Source: Actinoplanes missouriensis 431 (GTDB taxonomy: Bacteria > Actinomycetota > Actinomycetes > Mycobacteriales > Micromonosporaceae). Taken from it: 64,000 nucleotides of DNA. The DNA lies in the NCBI RefSeq assembly GCF_000284295.1, contig NC_017093.1, forward strand, positions 6,882,001 through 6,946,000, given 5' to 3'. The notes beneath the pieces are model-generated. The model saw only the letters and a list, made by a program, of their open reading frames with translations, was not told the DNA's origin and made no database searches. Below are positions 1-7,887 of this stretch, piece by piece (positions within the stretch are counted from its first letter, which is position 1; every line of letters starts with the position of its first letter). A program made the translations under genes and the position numbers.

Positions 1-512
1 AGGACGGCGCCGGAGCGGTCGTGCACCGGGCAGCCGAGGTACGCACCGCCGCCCCGGCGCAGCAGGCCGTCGTCGATCCGCGGGTCGGCGCGGGCGTTCT
101 CCACGATCAGGGTGGTTCCGTGGCGGACCACGAGCCCGCCGAGGGAGCGGTCCAGCCCGGTTTCGGCGAGCACCTCCCAGTCCGCGGCGACACCCCAGCT
201 GCCGTAGAGGCGCAGCCGGTTCTCCTCGACGAACTGGATGCAGGCGCTGGGCGCTCCGGCGGCGCGGGCCACCAGTGCCGCGAGCTGGTCGGCGGATCCG
301 GAGGTGAGCACGCCGCGGTGCAGGTCGGGCCCGGCGGCGGCGTCGGCGATCAGGTCGCGGAAGGAGCCGGTGGGCGGCCGGGCGGCGGGCGCGGCAGCCG
401 CCGGCGGATGTCCACCGGCGGCCGTCCCCCCGTGAGGTGCGGTCACGCGTGCGAGAGCTCCACGGGTCCGTCCGGACCGCCCGGCGTCGATGCCGGCGTC
501 ATCTCGCCGCAT
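1..512 (-). CDS. GAF-domain protein, N-terminal part (runs off the left edge)
   Basis: This open frame reads leftwards from ATG at 512 and is still open at base 1, so only about 170 residues are visible. After an Ala/Pro/Gly-rich leader of about 50 residues comes a GAF-like stretch (CIQFVEENRLRLYGSWG, then a GLVVRHGTTLIVENARADPR segment and AYLGCPVHD), the usual pattern of a sensory GAF domain. The start is supported by GGAGG six bases upstream. GAF domains of this type usually precede PP2C phosphatase, histidine kinase or GGDEF modules; the effector part lies outside the window, so the function cannot be named. Confidence 0.72.
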   Translation of the reverse strand, partial: MRRDDAGIDAGRSGRTRGALARVTAPHGGTAAGGHPPAAAAPAARPPTGSFRDLIADAAAGPDLHRGVLTSGSADQLAALVARAAGAPSACIQFVEENRLRLYGSWGVAADWEVLAETGLDRSLGGLVVRHGTTLIVENARADPRIDDGLLRRGGGAYLGCPVHDRSGAV

Positions 513-651
513 GGCTGACCTCCACACTCAAGGGTAGAGGGGCGAAAAGGCTAAAAGGGGTGAAATGCGCGGGCACCCCAGCGGTCGTCCGGCACGCGGA
601 CCCGGCGACGGCCCGCGGACTCCCGCGCCCGCCCACCGGACTTCCGGGGAC

Positions 652-1323
652 CTAGCTCCGCTCGTACCGTAAATCGGCAATCGGGCGACCGGCCTCGGCG
701 CCGCGCCGTTCGAACTTGGTCTCCGGCCGCGCATGCGGCGTCGCCGGAAGGCGGCGCAGACCCGGATCCGCGTCCAAGGTCTCCGCCATCGCCTCCGCGT
801 AGTGCGGCCAGTCGGTCGCGCAGTGCAGCACGCCGCCCGGCCGCAGGCGCTCGCGCAGCAGCGCCACGTTGCCCGGCCGGATCAGGCGCCGTTTGTGGTG
901 CCGCGCTTTCGGCCACGGGTCCGGGAAGAAGACGTGCACGGCGTCCAGCGCTTCCGCCGGGATGCGGTGCACCAGCTCCATCGCGTCGCCGTGCGCCACC
1001 CGGACGTTGGTCAGGCCCCGCTCGCCGACGAGGGCGAGCAGGTTGCCGATGCCCGGCGTGTGCACCTCGACACCGAGGAAATCCCGGTCCGGATCGGCCG
1101 CGGCCATCGCCGCGGTCGCATCACCCATGCCGAAACCGATTTCCAGTACGACCGGAGCGGTGCGCCCGAACAATCCGGCGAGATCGAGCTCAGTCCGGTC
1201 ACCATCGATGACAGTCAGTCCCAGATGGGGCCAGAGGGTGGTGTGGGCATCCGCATGGCGGGTGCTCATCCGTCCCCGGCGAGGGTGGAACGTGCGAATG
1301 GGCCGGATGTTCGTCTCAGTCAT
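652..1323 (-). CDS. trmB: tRNA (guanine-N7-)-methyltransferase TrmB
   Basis: This 223-residue SAM-dependent methyltransferase should form m7G46 in the variable loop of tRNAs. The family signatures are all visible: the SAM-binding EIGFGMG at 61-67, GVEVH at 84-88, FFPDPWPKARHHKRR at 132-146, the ATDW motif at 169-172 and the C-terminal TKFERRG at 202-208. The length is normal for bacterial TrmB. It lies 18 bp downstream of the PD40 protein gene on the same strand, so the two are probably co-transcribed. GGGG precedes the ATG by five bases. Nothing unusual is seen. Confidence 0.95.
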   Translation of the reverse strand: MTETNIRPIRTFHPRRGRMSTRHADAHTTLWPHLGLTVIDGDRTELDLAGLFGRTAPVVLEIGFGMGDATAAMAAADPDRDFLGVEVHTPGIGNLLALVGERGLTNVRVAHGDAMELVHRIPAEALDAVHVFFPDPWPKARHHKRRLIRPGNVALLRERLRPGGVLHCATDWPHYAEAMAETLDADPGLRRLPATPHARPETKFERRGAEAGRPIADLRYERS

Positions 1324-1341
1324 GGCGGCCCCAGTGTAGTT

Positions 1342-2382
1342 TTACCGGCTCACCGGCTGCACGCTCGGCTGCGAGCCGGACTTGAGCGGCACACGCAGGC
1401 CGTTCGCCAGGCCCACCACGGTCACCCAGGACGTCCCGGCCTTCTCGCTGGTGATCACGGCCCGGCTGGCGTCCACGTAATCGAGCTCGCGGTCCATCGC
1501 GTTGCCGATCGTCCTCGTCGCGCCGGTCACCGCGTCGTACTCGACCAGGTGCACCGGCTTGTTCTCGGACGCGACCTCACCCTCCTGGTACGCGGTGAAC
1601 GCCAGCTTGGCGCCGTCCGACCGCCAGCTCGGCACGACCGCGAAACCGCTGTTCTGGACGCCGCCACCGCCGTACGCCGCGACCGTCTTCTCCCGGCCGG
1701 TCGGCAGGTCGCCGAGGCTCAGGCAGGAGTCGTAGATCGACTCGCAGTCGCCGCCGCGGAACGCCAGCTGACGCCCGTCCGGCGACCACGCGACCGCGTT
1801 GTCCGTGCTCAGCTCCTTCTGCACGCTGCTCTTGGCGGCCTCGGTCTCGCCCGGCAGCTCCTCGCTCCGGCAGTCCCGCGGGAAGAGCACCGCCGGGGCG
1901 CCCTTGCCGTCGGTCCGGATCTGGTAGACGCCCGGGCCGCCGCTGCAGGAGAGCGACGCGAACGCGATCCACTTGCCGTCCGGCGACCAGGACGGTCCGG
2001 CGGCCGGACGGGTGGTGAGCCGGCGCTGGCCGGTGCCGTTCGCGTTCATCGTCCAGAGCTGTCCGCTCTTCAGGAACGCGATCTGCTTGCCGTTCGGCGA
2101 CCAGCGCGGGCGGGCACTCTTCCCGCCGGTGGTGAGCCGGGTCTCGGCGCCGCCCTTGCTGGTGTAGACATCGCCGTTGCGGACGTAGGCGACCAGGCCG
2201 GGCAGCTGCGCGGCCGCCGCCTGCTGTGCCGACGTGCCCTGCTCGCTGCTGACGGCGGTCTGCGCGCCGCCGGTGGCCTGGCCGGCTGCCGCCTGCGCCG
2301 CGCCAGGGTGGCACACCGCGCAACAGATGCCGACCGCCGCCGCTACCGCCACGTTCCCCGCGACATGACCGATGCTCTTCAT
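1342..2382 (-). CDS. Exported PD40/TolB-type beta-propeller protein
   Basis: A 346-residue protein with an N-terminal signal peptide (hydrophobic core about residues 8-32, cleavage probably after the AQA at 30-32). It then has repeated WD40-like PD40 blades: PRWSPNGKQIAFLKSG, PSWSPDGKWIAFASL, VAWSPDGRQLAFRGG and PSWRSDGAKLAFT. Such proteins fold as TolB-like beta-propellers on the outer face of the membrane or in the wall; no catalytic residues are seen and the ligand is unknown. Several cysteines (for example CSGG, CRSEE, CESIYDSC) suggest disulfides, which fits export. It precedes trmB by 18 bp, probably by chance rather than shared function. Confidence 0.82.
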   Translation of the reverse strand: MKSIGHVAGNVAVAAAVGICCAVCHPGAAQAAAGQATGGAQTAVSSEQGTSAQQAAAAQLPGLVAYVRNGDVYTSKGGAETRLTTGGKSARPRWSPNGKQIAFLKSGQLWTMNANGTGQRRLTTRPAAGPSWSPDGKWIAFASLSCSGGPGVYQIRTDGKGAPAVLFPRDCRSEELPGETEAAKSSVQKELSTDNAVAWSPDGRQLAFRGGDCESIYDSCLSLGDLPTGREKTVAAYGGGGVQNSGFAVVPSWRSDGAKLAFTAYQEGEVASENKPVHLVEYDAVTGATRTIGNAMDRELDYVDASRAVITSEKAGTSWVTVVGLANGLRVPLKSGSQPSVQPVSR

Positions 2383-2503
2383 GGCCGAACGCCCCCCGAA
2401 GTTCTGCCTCTGCTCTGCACTTGCACCGGAAGCATCGTCGCAACCGGCTCGCTGCTGAGCGGGAACCGCGCGGAGACCGAAAAATCACAGCTGTTCGGAC
2501 GAC

Positions 2504-2538
2504 CGCGGGGTGGATTCCGGGCTCGAATCCACCCCGCG
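2504..2538 (-). terminator. Intrinsic-type terminator after ggt
   Basis: A perfect 14-bp stem (CGCGGGGTGGATTC at 2504-2517 pairing with 2525-2538) and a 7-nt loop begin 5 nt past the ggt stop codon. No clear U-tract follows, as is common for actinobacterial terminators. Confidence 0.75.
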
Positions 2539-2543
2539 ACCGG

Positions 2544-4337
2544 TCAGCGCCTCGGGCGGACCACCGCTGCCGCTCCCCCGCCGCGCCGGACCGGCTCGGC
2601 CGACGCGATCAGGCCGCCGCCGCGGGTGAACTCGATCGCGGTGGCCGCGCCCAGCTCGGCCACGTCCGGGCCGAACGTGTGACCCAGCGCGGTGAGCTGC
2701 GGGCCGTACCGGGCACGGAACGCCGGCTCGGCCTGGATCCCGGCGCTGTTGCGCTGCGAGGCCCGCGGCGCGGCCATCGCCTCCGGCAGGGTCATCCCCA
2801 GGTCCAGGCGGTTGACGAGCACCTGCAGGACGGTCGTGATGATCGTCGCGCCACCCGGCGAGCCGAGCGCGAGGAACGGCTTGCCGTCCTTCAGGACGAT
2901 CGTCGGCGACATCGAGCTGCGCGGGCGCTTGCCGGGGCCGGGCAGGTTCGGGTCGGCCGCCGTCCCCTGCGTCGGGGCGAAGTTGAAGTCGGTCAGTTCG
3001 TTGTTGAGAAGAAAACCCCGATCGGGTACGACCATCGCATTGCCGCCGGTCTGCTCGATCGTGAAGGTGTACTCGACGACGTTGCCCCACCGGTCGGCCA
3101 CGGTCAGGTTCGTGGTGCTCTGCCCCTGCTCGACGGGTTTGCCCACGGTCGTCGGGGTGCAGCCGCTGGCGGTGATGTCACCCGGCGGGACCGGCTTGGT
3201 GAGCGCCTTGCCGGGGTCGATCCGGCAGGCCCGCTGGGCGGCCCACCGGTCGGAGAGCAGCTGCTTCACCGTCTGCGGGGAGGTGTCCGCGCCGACGTAG
3301 CGGTTCCGGTCGGCGAAGGCCAGCGCCGACGCCTCCAGGTAGTAGTGCAGTTTCTCGGTCGCCGAGGCGGAGCCCGGCAGGCCCTTCTCGATGATGTTGA
3401 GCGCCTCGCTGACCGCGATGCCGCCGCTGGACGGCGTGTTCATGCCGTAGACGGTGAGGCCGCGGTAGTCGGACCTGGTCGGCGACGGGAAGCGCAGCCG
3501 GTACCGTGCCAGGTCGGCCTTGGTCAGCTCGCCGGGCCGGATCGGGTACGCCCAGGCGCCCGTCGGGTCGTCCGCGACCGGCGGGTTCCGGACCGTCTCG
3601 ATCAGGTCGTCCGCGATCGCGCCGCGGTAGAACACGCCGGAGCCCTGCTTCGCGATCAGCCGGTAGGTGTCCGCGAGATCCGGGTTCCGCAGGGTCGAGC
3701 CGACCGCGGGCGGCGCGCCGCCGGGGAGGTAGATCTCCCGGGTCGAGTCGAACTGCCCGAACGCCGCGGCGTTGTCGGCGACCTGCTGGCGGAACGTGGC
3801 GTCCACTCCGAAGCCCCGCTCGGCGACCCGGGCGGCCGGGCGCAGGCCCTCGGCGAGCGACCGGGTGCCCCACTTGCGGGCCGCCGCCTCCCAGGTGGCG
3901 ACCGTGCCGGGGACCCCGACCGAGAGGCCGCTCACCCGGGCCTCGGAGAAGTCGTACGGCAACCCGTCCGCCGGATCGATGAAGTAGTCCTCGGTCATCG
4001 TGGCCGGACCGGTCTCCCGCCCGTCGATCGTGGAGACGCTGCGCCGCTTGGCGTCGTAGTAGACGAAGAAGCCGCCGCCACCGATCCCGGCCGAGAACGG
4101 CTCGGTCACGCCCAGGGTGGCCGCCGCGGCGATCGCGGCGTCGACCGCGTTGCCGCCCTTGCGCAGCACGTCGAGGCCGACGGCGGTGGCCGTGGCGTCC
4201 ACCGTGGCGACCGCGCCGCCGTACCCGGTGGCGGTCGGGCCGAGACCCGGCGCGCCGGCGGCGGAGGCCGGTGGCGCCGCGGCCACGACACCCAGGGTGG
4301 TGAGGGAAAGCGCTGTGAGCGCGGGCAGGAACCGCAT
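2544..4337 (-). CDS. ggt: Gamma-glutamyltransferase (exported)
   Basis: Gamma-glutamyltransferase (N-terminal nucleophile hydrolase) cleaves gamma-glutamyl peptides and transfers the glutamyl group; it is made as a precursor that self-cleaves into two subunits. Visible landmarks are GGNAVDAAIA near the N terminus, GGGGFFVYYD, the processing site GQSTTNLTVAD with the expected nucleophile Thr near residue 408, NNELTDFNF, and the GSPGGATIITTVLQ oxyanion region. The longest frame begins at 4370 (TTG), but ATG at 4337 has GGAGGG just upstream and is followed directly by a signal peptide (FLPALTALSLTTLGVVAAAPPASA), so 597 residues are called. The usual mycobacterial or bacterial substrate would be glutathione-like thiols; in this organism the natural substrate is uncertain. 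Confidence 0.93.
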   Translation of the reverse strand: MRFLPALTALSLTTLGVVAAAPPASAAGAPGLGPTATGYGGAVATVDATATAVGLDVLRKGGNAVDAAIAAAATLGVTEPFSAGIGGGGFFVYYDAKRRSVSTIDGRETGPATMTEDYFIDPADGLPYDFSEARVSGLSVGVPGTVATWEAAARKWGTRSLAEGLRPAARVAERGFGVDATFRQQVADNAAAFGQFDSTREIYLPGGAPPAVGSTLRNPDLADTYRLIAKQGSGVFYRGAIADDLIETVRNPPVADDPTGAWAYPIRPGELTKADLARYRLRFPSPTRSDYRGLTVYGMNTPSSGGIAVSEALNIIEKGLPGSASATEKLHYYLEASALAFADRNRYVGADTSPQTVKQLLSDRWAAQRACRIDPGKALTKPVPPGDITASGCTPTTVGKPVEQGQSTTNLTVADRWGNVVEYTFTIEQTGGNAMVVPDRGFLLNNELTDFNFAPTQGTAADPNLPGPGKRPRSSMSPTIVLKDGKPFLALGSPGGATIITTVLQVLVNRLDLGMTLPEAMAAPRASQRNSAGIQAEPAFRARYGPQLTALGHTFGPDVAELGAATAIEFTRGGGLIASAEPVRRGGGAAAVVRPRR

Positions 4338-4419
4338 CGGCCCTCCAGACAGGACAGTGTCGGTTGTCAATTCCCTGCCTACCGGTGATCCGGGCGGGGC
4401 ACAACCGCAGGGATCGATA

Positions 4420-5928
4420 TCAGCCGACGCCGTAGGGCACCGGCTGGACGGGCGGGCAGGTCGCGCCCGCGGCCGGCAGGGTCAGGTCGATCAGGTACCG
4501 GTCGGCGGCGCCGGACACGCAGTCGCTGTGGCTGTACGCGACGTGCCCCCACCCTTCGTAGGTGAGCAGCCGGGCGGACGGGCCGAGCTGCCGCGCCACG
4601 TTCGCCGCCCAGGAGTACGCGGTCGCCGGGTCGTGCCGGGCGTTGACCAGCAGCGTCGGCCCTTTCGCGGCCGGGATCGGGCGCTGCGGGTCGGCGGGCG
4701 GGTCGGGCCAGCCGTCGCAGCCGGAGACCGCGGTCAGCGCGAGCGGCGAGGCGGTCATCTGCGGCGCACGGGCGGCGAGACCGTCGATCAGGGCGCGGTA
4801 CCCGGGCCAGCCGCCGACCGGCAGCGACCAGTCCCGGCACATCACCGCCGGGAAGCTGTGCGGGGTGAGGTCCACGTCGAGCGCCGCACGGCGGCCGGCC
4901 GGCGCGGGCTCGTACGCTGCCTTGAGGTAGTAGGCGAACGAGTACCACTGCGGGTCGTAGAACGCGCTGAATGCCGCCGAGATCAGGTCCCACTTGCTCA
5001 GCAGGGCCGGCGGATCGTACGGGTCCTGCAGCGTGCCCGCCTCGGCCCGCTGCATCAGCGCCGCCCAGATCGCCCGGATGTCCCGCCCGCGCAGCGCGCA
5101 CTGCTCGTCGCGGGCGCACCAGGTGACGAACTCGTCGAAGGAGTCCTGCGCGGACTCCGCGGTCCGGCCGACGAAGGCGGCCAGGTCGGCGCTGTGGTCC
5201 ATCACGCTGTCCAGCACCATGGCGCGCAGCCGGTCCGGGTACTTCTCGGCGTAGAGCTGCCCGATCAGCGAGCCGTAGGACGCGCCGTAGAAGCTGATCC
5301 GCTCCTCGCCGAGGGCGATCCGGGCGGCGTCCATGTCCCGGACCACGTTGCCGGTCCCGGCGTGATGGAAGACCGGGCCGCTGCGTGACTCGCAGTCCGC
5401 CGCGAGCCGCTTGTTGTACGCGGCCAGCTGCCCGAACTCGGCCTCGGTGGCGGCGAGTGGGGACGGTTTCGCGTCGACCAGGTCCTGGGCGCAGAGGATC
5501 GGGGCGCTGCGCCCGACTCCGCGCGGGTCGATGCCGACGATGTCGAACCGGCGTTCCACCTCGTCGCCGAAGTACTCGGTGTCGAGCGCCTGGTTGACGG
5601 CCGACGCGCCGGGCCCGCCGGGGTTGACCATCAGCACGCCGATCCGCCGGGTCGGGTCGCCGGCCGGTCGCCGGGCCAGGGTCAGCTCGATCGACGGCCC
5701 GTACGGCGCCGACCAGTCGGCCGGGACCCGCATGGTGCCGCACTGGGCCTTCTCGTCCTCCGGGCACGGCTCCCAGTGGATCGCCGGGGGACCCCCGGAC
5801 CGGATCCTCGGCGGCACCCCCTGCGCCGGAGCGGCCGGGGACGGCTGTGGCCCGTACCCGAGAAGGGTGGTGAGGGTGAGGACCGCGGCCGTGACCGACC
5901 GCCGGAATCGCTGGTGTCCCGCTCGCAA
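4420..5928 (-). CDS. Exported alpha/beta hydrolase, tripeptidyl aminopeptidase (TAP/SlpD-E) family
   Basis: The nucleophile elbow FYGASYGS, the acid site in NARHDPAT and the catalytic His in YEGWGHVAY identify an S33 peptidase of the TAP type, with the C-terminal TAP-like domain after about residue 380. These secreted enzymes remove short peptides from protein N termini. The open frame extends to 6015, but that extension is Arg-rich and unlike a signal. A TTG at 5928 preceded by GGAGAGAGG gives a normal signal peptide (RRSVTAAVLTLTTLLGYG) and 502 residues, so it is preferred; ATG at 5973 is an alternative. It is divergent from the sugar dehydrogenase gene. Confidence 0.85.
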   Translation of the reverse strand: MRAGHQRFRRSVTAAVLTLTTLLGYGPQPSPAAPAQGVPPRIRSGGPPAIHWEPCPEDEKAQCGTMRVPADWSAPYGPSIELTLARRPAGDPTRRIGVLMVNPGGPGASAVNQALDTEYFGDEVERRFDIVGIDPRGVGRSAPILCAQDLVDAKPSPLAATEAEFGQLAAYNKRLAADCESRSGPVFHHAGTGNVVRDMDAARIALGEERISFYGASYGSLIGQLYAEKYPDRLRAMVLDSVMDHSADLAAFVGRTAESAQDSFDEFVTWCARDEQCALRGRDIRAIWAALMQRAEAGTLQDPYDPPALLSKWDLISAAFSAFYDPQWYSFAYYLKAAYEPAPAGRRAALDVDLTPHSFPAVMCRDWSLPVGGWPGYRALIDGLAARAPQMTASPLALTAVSGCDGWPDPPADPQRPIPAAKGPTLLVNARHDPATAYSWAANVARQLGPSARLLTYEGWGHVAYSHSDCVSGAADRYLIDLTLPAAGATCPPVQPVPYGVG

Positions 5929-6068
5929 AACCTCTCTCCGCCCTGCGCGGCCGGCGCACCGCGCGGCACCCATCTTTCTGCGGATCGCCCCCGCTAATCC
6001 GGCAAACAGCCACATTTAGCACAGATTGGGCGGTTGGAGCGAGCCGGTGGTCGTGGCAACGTGGAGCG

Positions 6069-7172
6069 ATGAACGTCATCCGCACCACACGCCTGGCCAT
6101 CGCCGCGACCGGCGCGGCGCTGCTGACCGCCTGCTCCGCCGAGAGCGGAGGGAAGGCGGCGCCCACCCTGCAGCCGGTGCCGGCGGTGTCGCATACCGGT
6201 TCGCCTGCCGTGGAGAGCACCGGGAAAGCGGCGGCGCCGGACTTCGCCGCCCCGGAGACCGTGGCGACCGGGATCGGCGTGCCGTGGGGCCTGGCGTTCC
6301 TCCCCGACGGCAGCGCGCTGGTGTCCGAGCGGGACAGCGGGCGGGTGCTCCAGGTCAAGCCCGGAGGTGAGCCGCGCGAGGTCTACACCGTGCCGGGCGT
6401 GGACGCGGGCGGCGAGGGCGGGCTGCTCGGGCTGGCCGTGCACGAGGACTGGGTCTACGCGTACTTCACCGGCGAGCGGGACAACCGGATCGTCCGCTTC
6501 ACGCTGGAGAACCCGCAGCCGCAGGTGATCTTCGAGGGGATCACGAAGGGTGGGCGGCACAACGGCGGGCGGATCGCGTTCGGGCCGGACGGCATGCTCT
6601 ACGTCGGCACCGGCGACGCGAGCGAGGAACCCCGGTCACAGGACCGGGACGACCCGAGCGGCAAGATTCTGCGGCTCACGCCGGAGGGCGATCCGGCGCC
6701 GGGCAACCCGTGGGAGGGCTCCCCGGTCTGGACCCTGGGTCACCGCAACGTGCAGGGCCTGGCCTGGGACGACCAGGGCCGGATGTACGGGATCGAGTTC
6801 GGGCAGAGCACCTGGGACGAGATGAACGTCATCGAGAAGGGGAAGAACTACGGCTGGCCCGAGGTGGAGGGCCGCGGCGGGAAGTCCGGGTTCGCCGACC
6901 CGATCGTGCAGTGGACCACCGACGAGGCCTCGCCGAGTGGCGCGGCGGTCGCCGGAGACACGCTCTACGTGGCGGCGCTGCGGGGCGAGCGCCTGTGGAC
7001 GGTCCCGCTCGGCGGCGGTTCCACCCGCGCCGAGCTCACCGGGAAGTACGGCCGGCTCCGCACGGTCGCCGTGGCCCCCGACGGTTCGCTGTGGGTGACC
7101 ACATCGAACACCGACGGCCGCGGCGACCAGCGTGACGGCGATGACCGGATCCTGCGCTTCCCCGCGCGATGA
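6069..7172 (+). CDS. Lipoprotein PQQ-type sugar dehydrogenase (soluble aldose dehydrogenase family)
   Basis: A 367-residue six-bladed propeller of the glucose/sorbosone dehydrogenase family. It shows GVPWGLAFLPDGSALVSERD, GLLGLAVHEDW, GGRHNGGRIAFGPDGMLYVGTGD and SGKILRLTPEGDPAPGNPW, which carry the conserved His and Arg/Gly positions of PQQ aldose dehydrogenases. The N terminus is a lipoprotein signal with lipobox LLTAC (Cys 21), so the enzyme should be tethered outside the membrane. It would oxidise aldoses with PQQ; whether this organism makes PQQ cannot be seen here. GTGGAGCG sits just before the ATG. Confidence 0.87.
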   Translation: MNVIRTTRLAIAATGAALLTACSAESGGKAAPTLQPVPAVSHTGSPAVESTGKAAAPDFAAPETVATGIGVPWGLAFLPDGSALVSERDSGRVLQVKPGGEPREVYTVPGVDAGGEGGLLGLAVHEDWVYAYFTGERDNRIVRFTLENPQPQVIFEGITKGGRHNGGRIAFGPDGMLYVGTGDASEEPRSQDRDDPSGKILRLTPEGDPAPGNPWEGSPVWTLGHRNVQGLAWDDQGRMYGIEFGQSTWDEMNVIEKGKNYGWPEVEGRGGKSGFADPIVQWTTDEASPSGAAVAGDTLYVAALRGERLWTVPLGGGSTRAELTGKYGRLRTVAVAPDGSLWVTTSNTDGRGDQRDGDDRILRFPAR

Positions 7173-7189
7173 CGGTTGCGCGATGACGG

Positions 7190-7441
7190 TTACCGATGGG
7201 ACGGAGGGAGTTGGGGCAGGGCCGAGATGGCGTGCGCGTACTGCTCGATCTGACGCTTGTTGGGCACCACGCCGTACACCCTGAGCTGATCCTTGATCTC
7301 CTGCTTGATCACGTCCTCGCTCTGCCCACGGTGGGACTTCATGACCTGGTTGACGACGTAGTCGACCCGGAGCTGTACCTGCCAGCCGGGTGAGCGGCGG
7401 CCTCCCGAGGTGAGGCCGCTCAGTGCGGAGAGGGCTTCCAT
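7190..7441 (-). CDS. Small helical protein of unknown function
   Basis: The 83-residue product (MEALSALSG start) is unrecognised by name. Its centre, WQVQLRVDYVVNQVMKSHRGQSEDVIKQEIKDQLRVYGVVPNK, predicts two or three amphipathic helices and resembles small three-helix proteins common in actinobacteria. The open frame extends upstream to 7579, but that stretch is Pro/Gly/Arg-rich and overlaps a 16-bp tandem repeat, so the inner ATG at 7441 is preferred although its ribosome site is weak. It is convergent with the sugar dehydrogenase gene, 17 bp away. Confidence 0.5.
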   Translation of the reverse strand: MEALSALSGLTSGGRRSPGWQVQLRVDYVVNQVMKSHRGQSEDVIKQEIKDQLRVYGVVPNKRQIEQYAHAISALPQLPPSHR

Positions 7442-7528
7442 GCCCGGGTTATCGGACGCACAGGTAGCTGTCTTGAAGATATGAGGACCCTGTGCAACAC
7501 GACCGCAACCCGGGCACACCGCCCTGGC

Positions 7529-7608
7529 CATCAAACCGCCCGGCCAACGGACCGCCCGGCCATCAGACCGCCCAGCCAACGGACCGCCCGGCCATCGGAC
7601 CGCCCGGC
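7529..7608. repeat. 16-bp tandem repeat, five copies
   Basis: Five adjacent 16-base units of the form CAWCRGACCGCCCGGC fill 7529-7608. CATC and CAAC starts alternate, giving a 32-bp higher order. The array lies between the stop of the small membrane protein gene at 7611 and the start of the small helical protein gene at 7441. No function is evident; slipped-strand variation would be expected. Confidence 0.85.
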
Positions 7609-7610
7609 CA

Positions 7611-7877
7611 TCACTGGGCCGGGCCGGACTCCTCCTCGGGCTGCGCCGGCACCGGCTTGGGCGGGTTGAGACGCAGCCAGATCAGGAAGAACGCGCCCAG
7701 GGCGAGCATCGCGAGGCCCATCCAGAGGTTGATCCGGACGCCCTCGGCCTTGTCGATCTCGGCCTGGCTGTCGAAGATCCCGAGCGTCGTGACGATCACG
7801 CCGTAGACGACGAACAGGCCACCGATCACCAGGCGTACGTCGAAGAGTTTGTTCTTTCCGGAAGTCGGTTCACTCAT
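7611..7877 (-). CDS. Small two-helix membrane protein, symporter partner
   Basis: An 88-residue protein with two predicted membrane spans (LVIGGLFVVYGVIVTTLGIF and NLWMGLAMLALGAFFLIWL), a short basic N terminus and an acidic Pro-rich tail. It starts 10 bp after the end of the sodium:solute symporter gene, so the two are almost certainly one transcription unit. Small membrane proteins often accompany SSS-family transporters in actinobacteria and may assist assembly or regulation; that role is inference from position only. Confidence 0.8.
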   Translation of the reverse strand: MSEPTSGKNKLFDVRLVIGGLFVVYGVIVTTLGIFDSQAEIDKAEGVRINLWMGLAMLALGAFFLIWLRLNPPKPVPAQPEEESGPAQ

Positions 7878-7887
7878 CGTCGGCTCC

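Noticed and set aside
21..518. 165-residue plus-strand frame at the left edge
   Set aside because: The opposite strand reads as a GAF domain with a good ribosome site; the plus-strand frame has no family resemblance.
733..2682. 649-residue plus-strand open frame
   Set aside because: It lies opposite trmB and the PD40 gene, is Arg/His/Ala-rich without motifs, and is a GC-rich antisense shadow.
4379..6358. 659-residue minus-strand frame overlapping the TAP hydrolase
   Set aside because: A different frame of the same strand; it lacks the nucleophile and signal motifs seen in the chosen frame.
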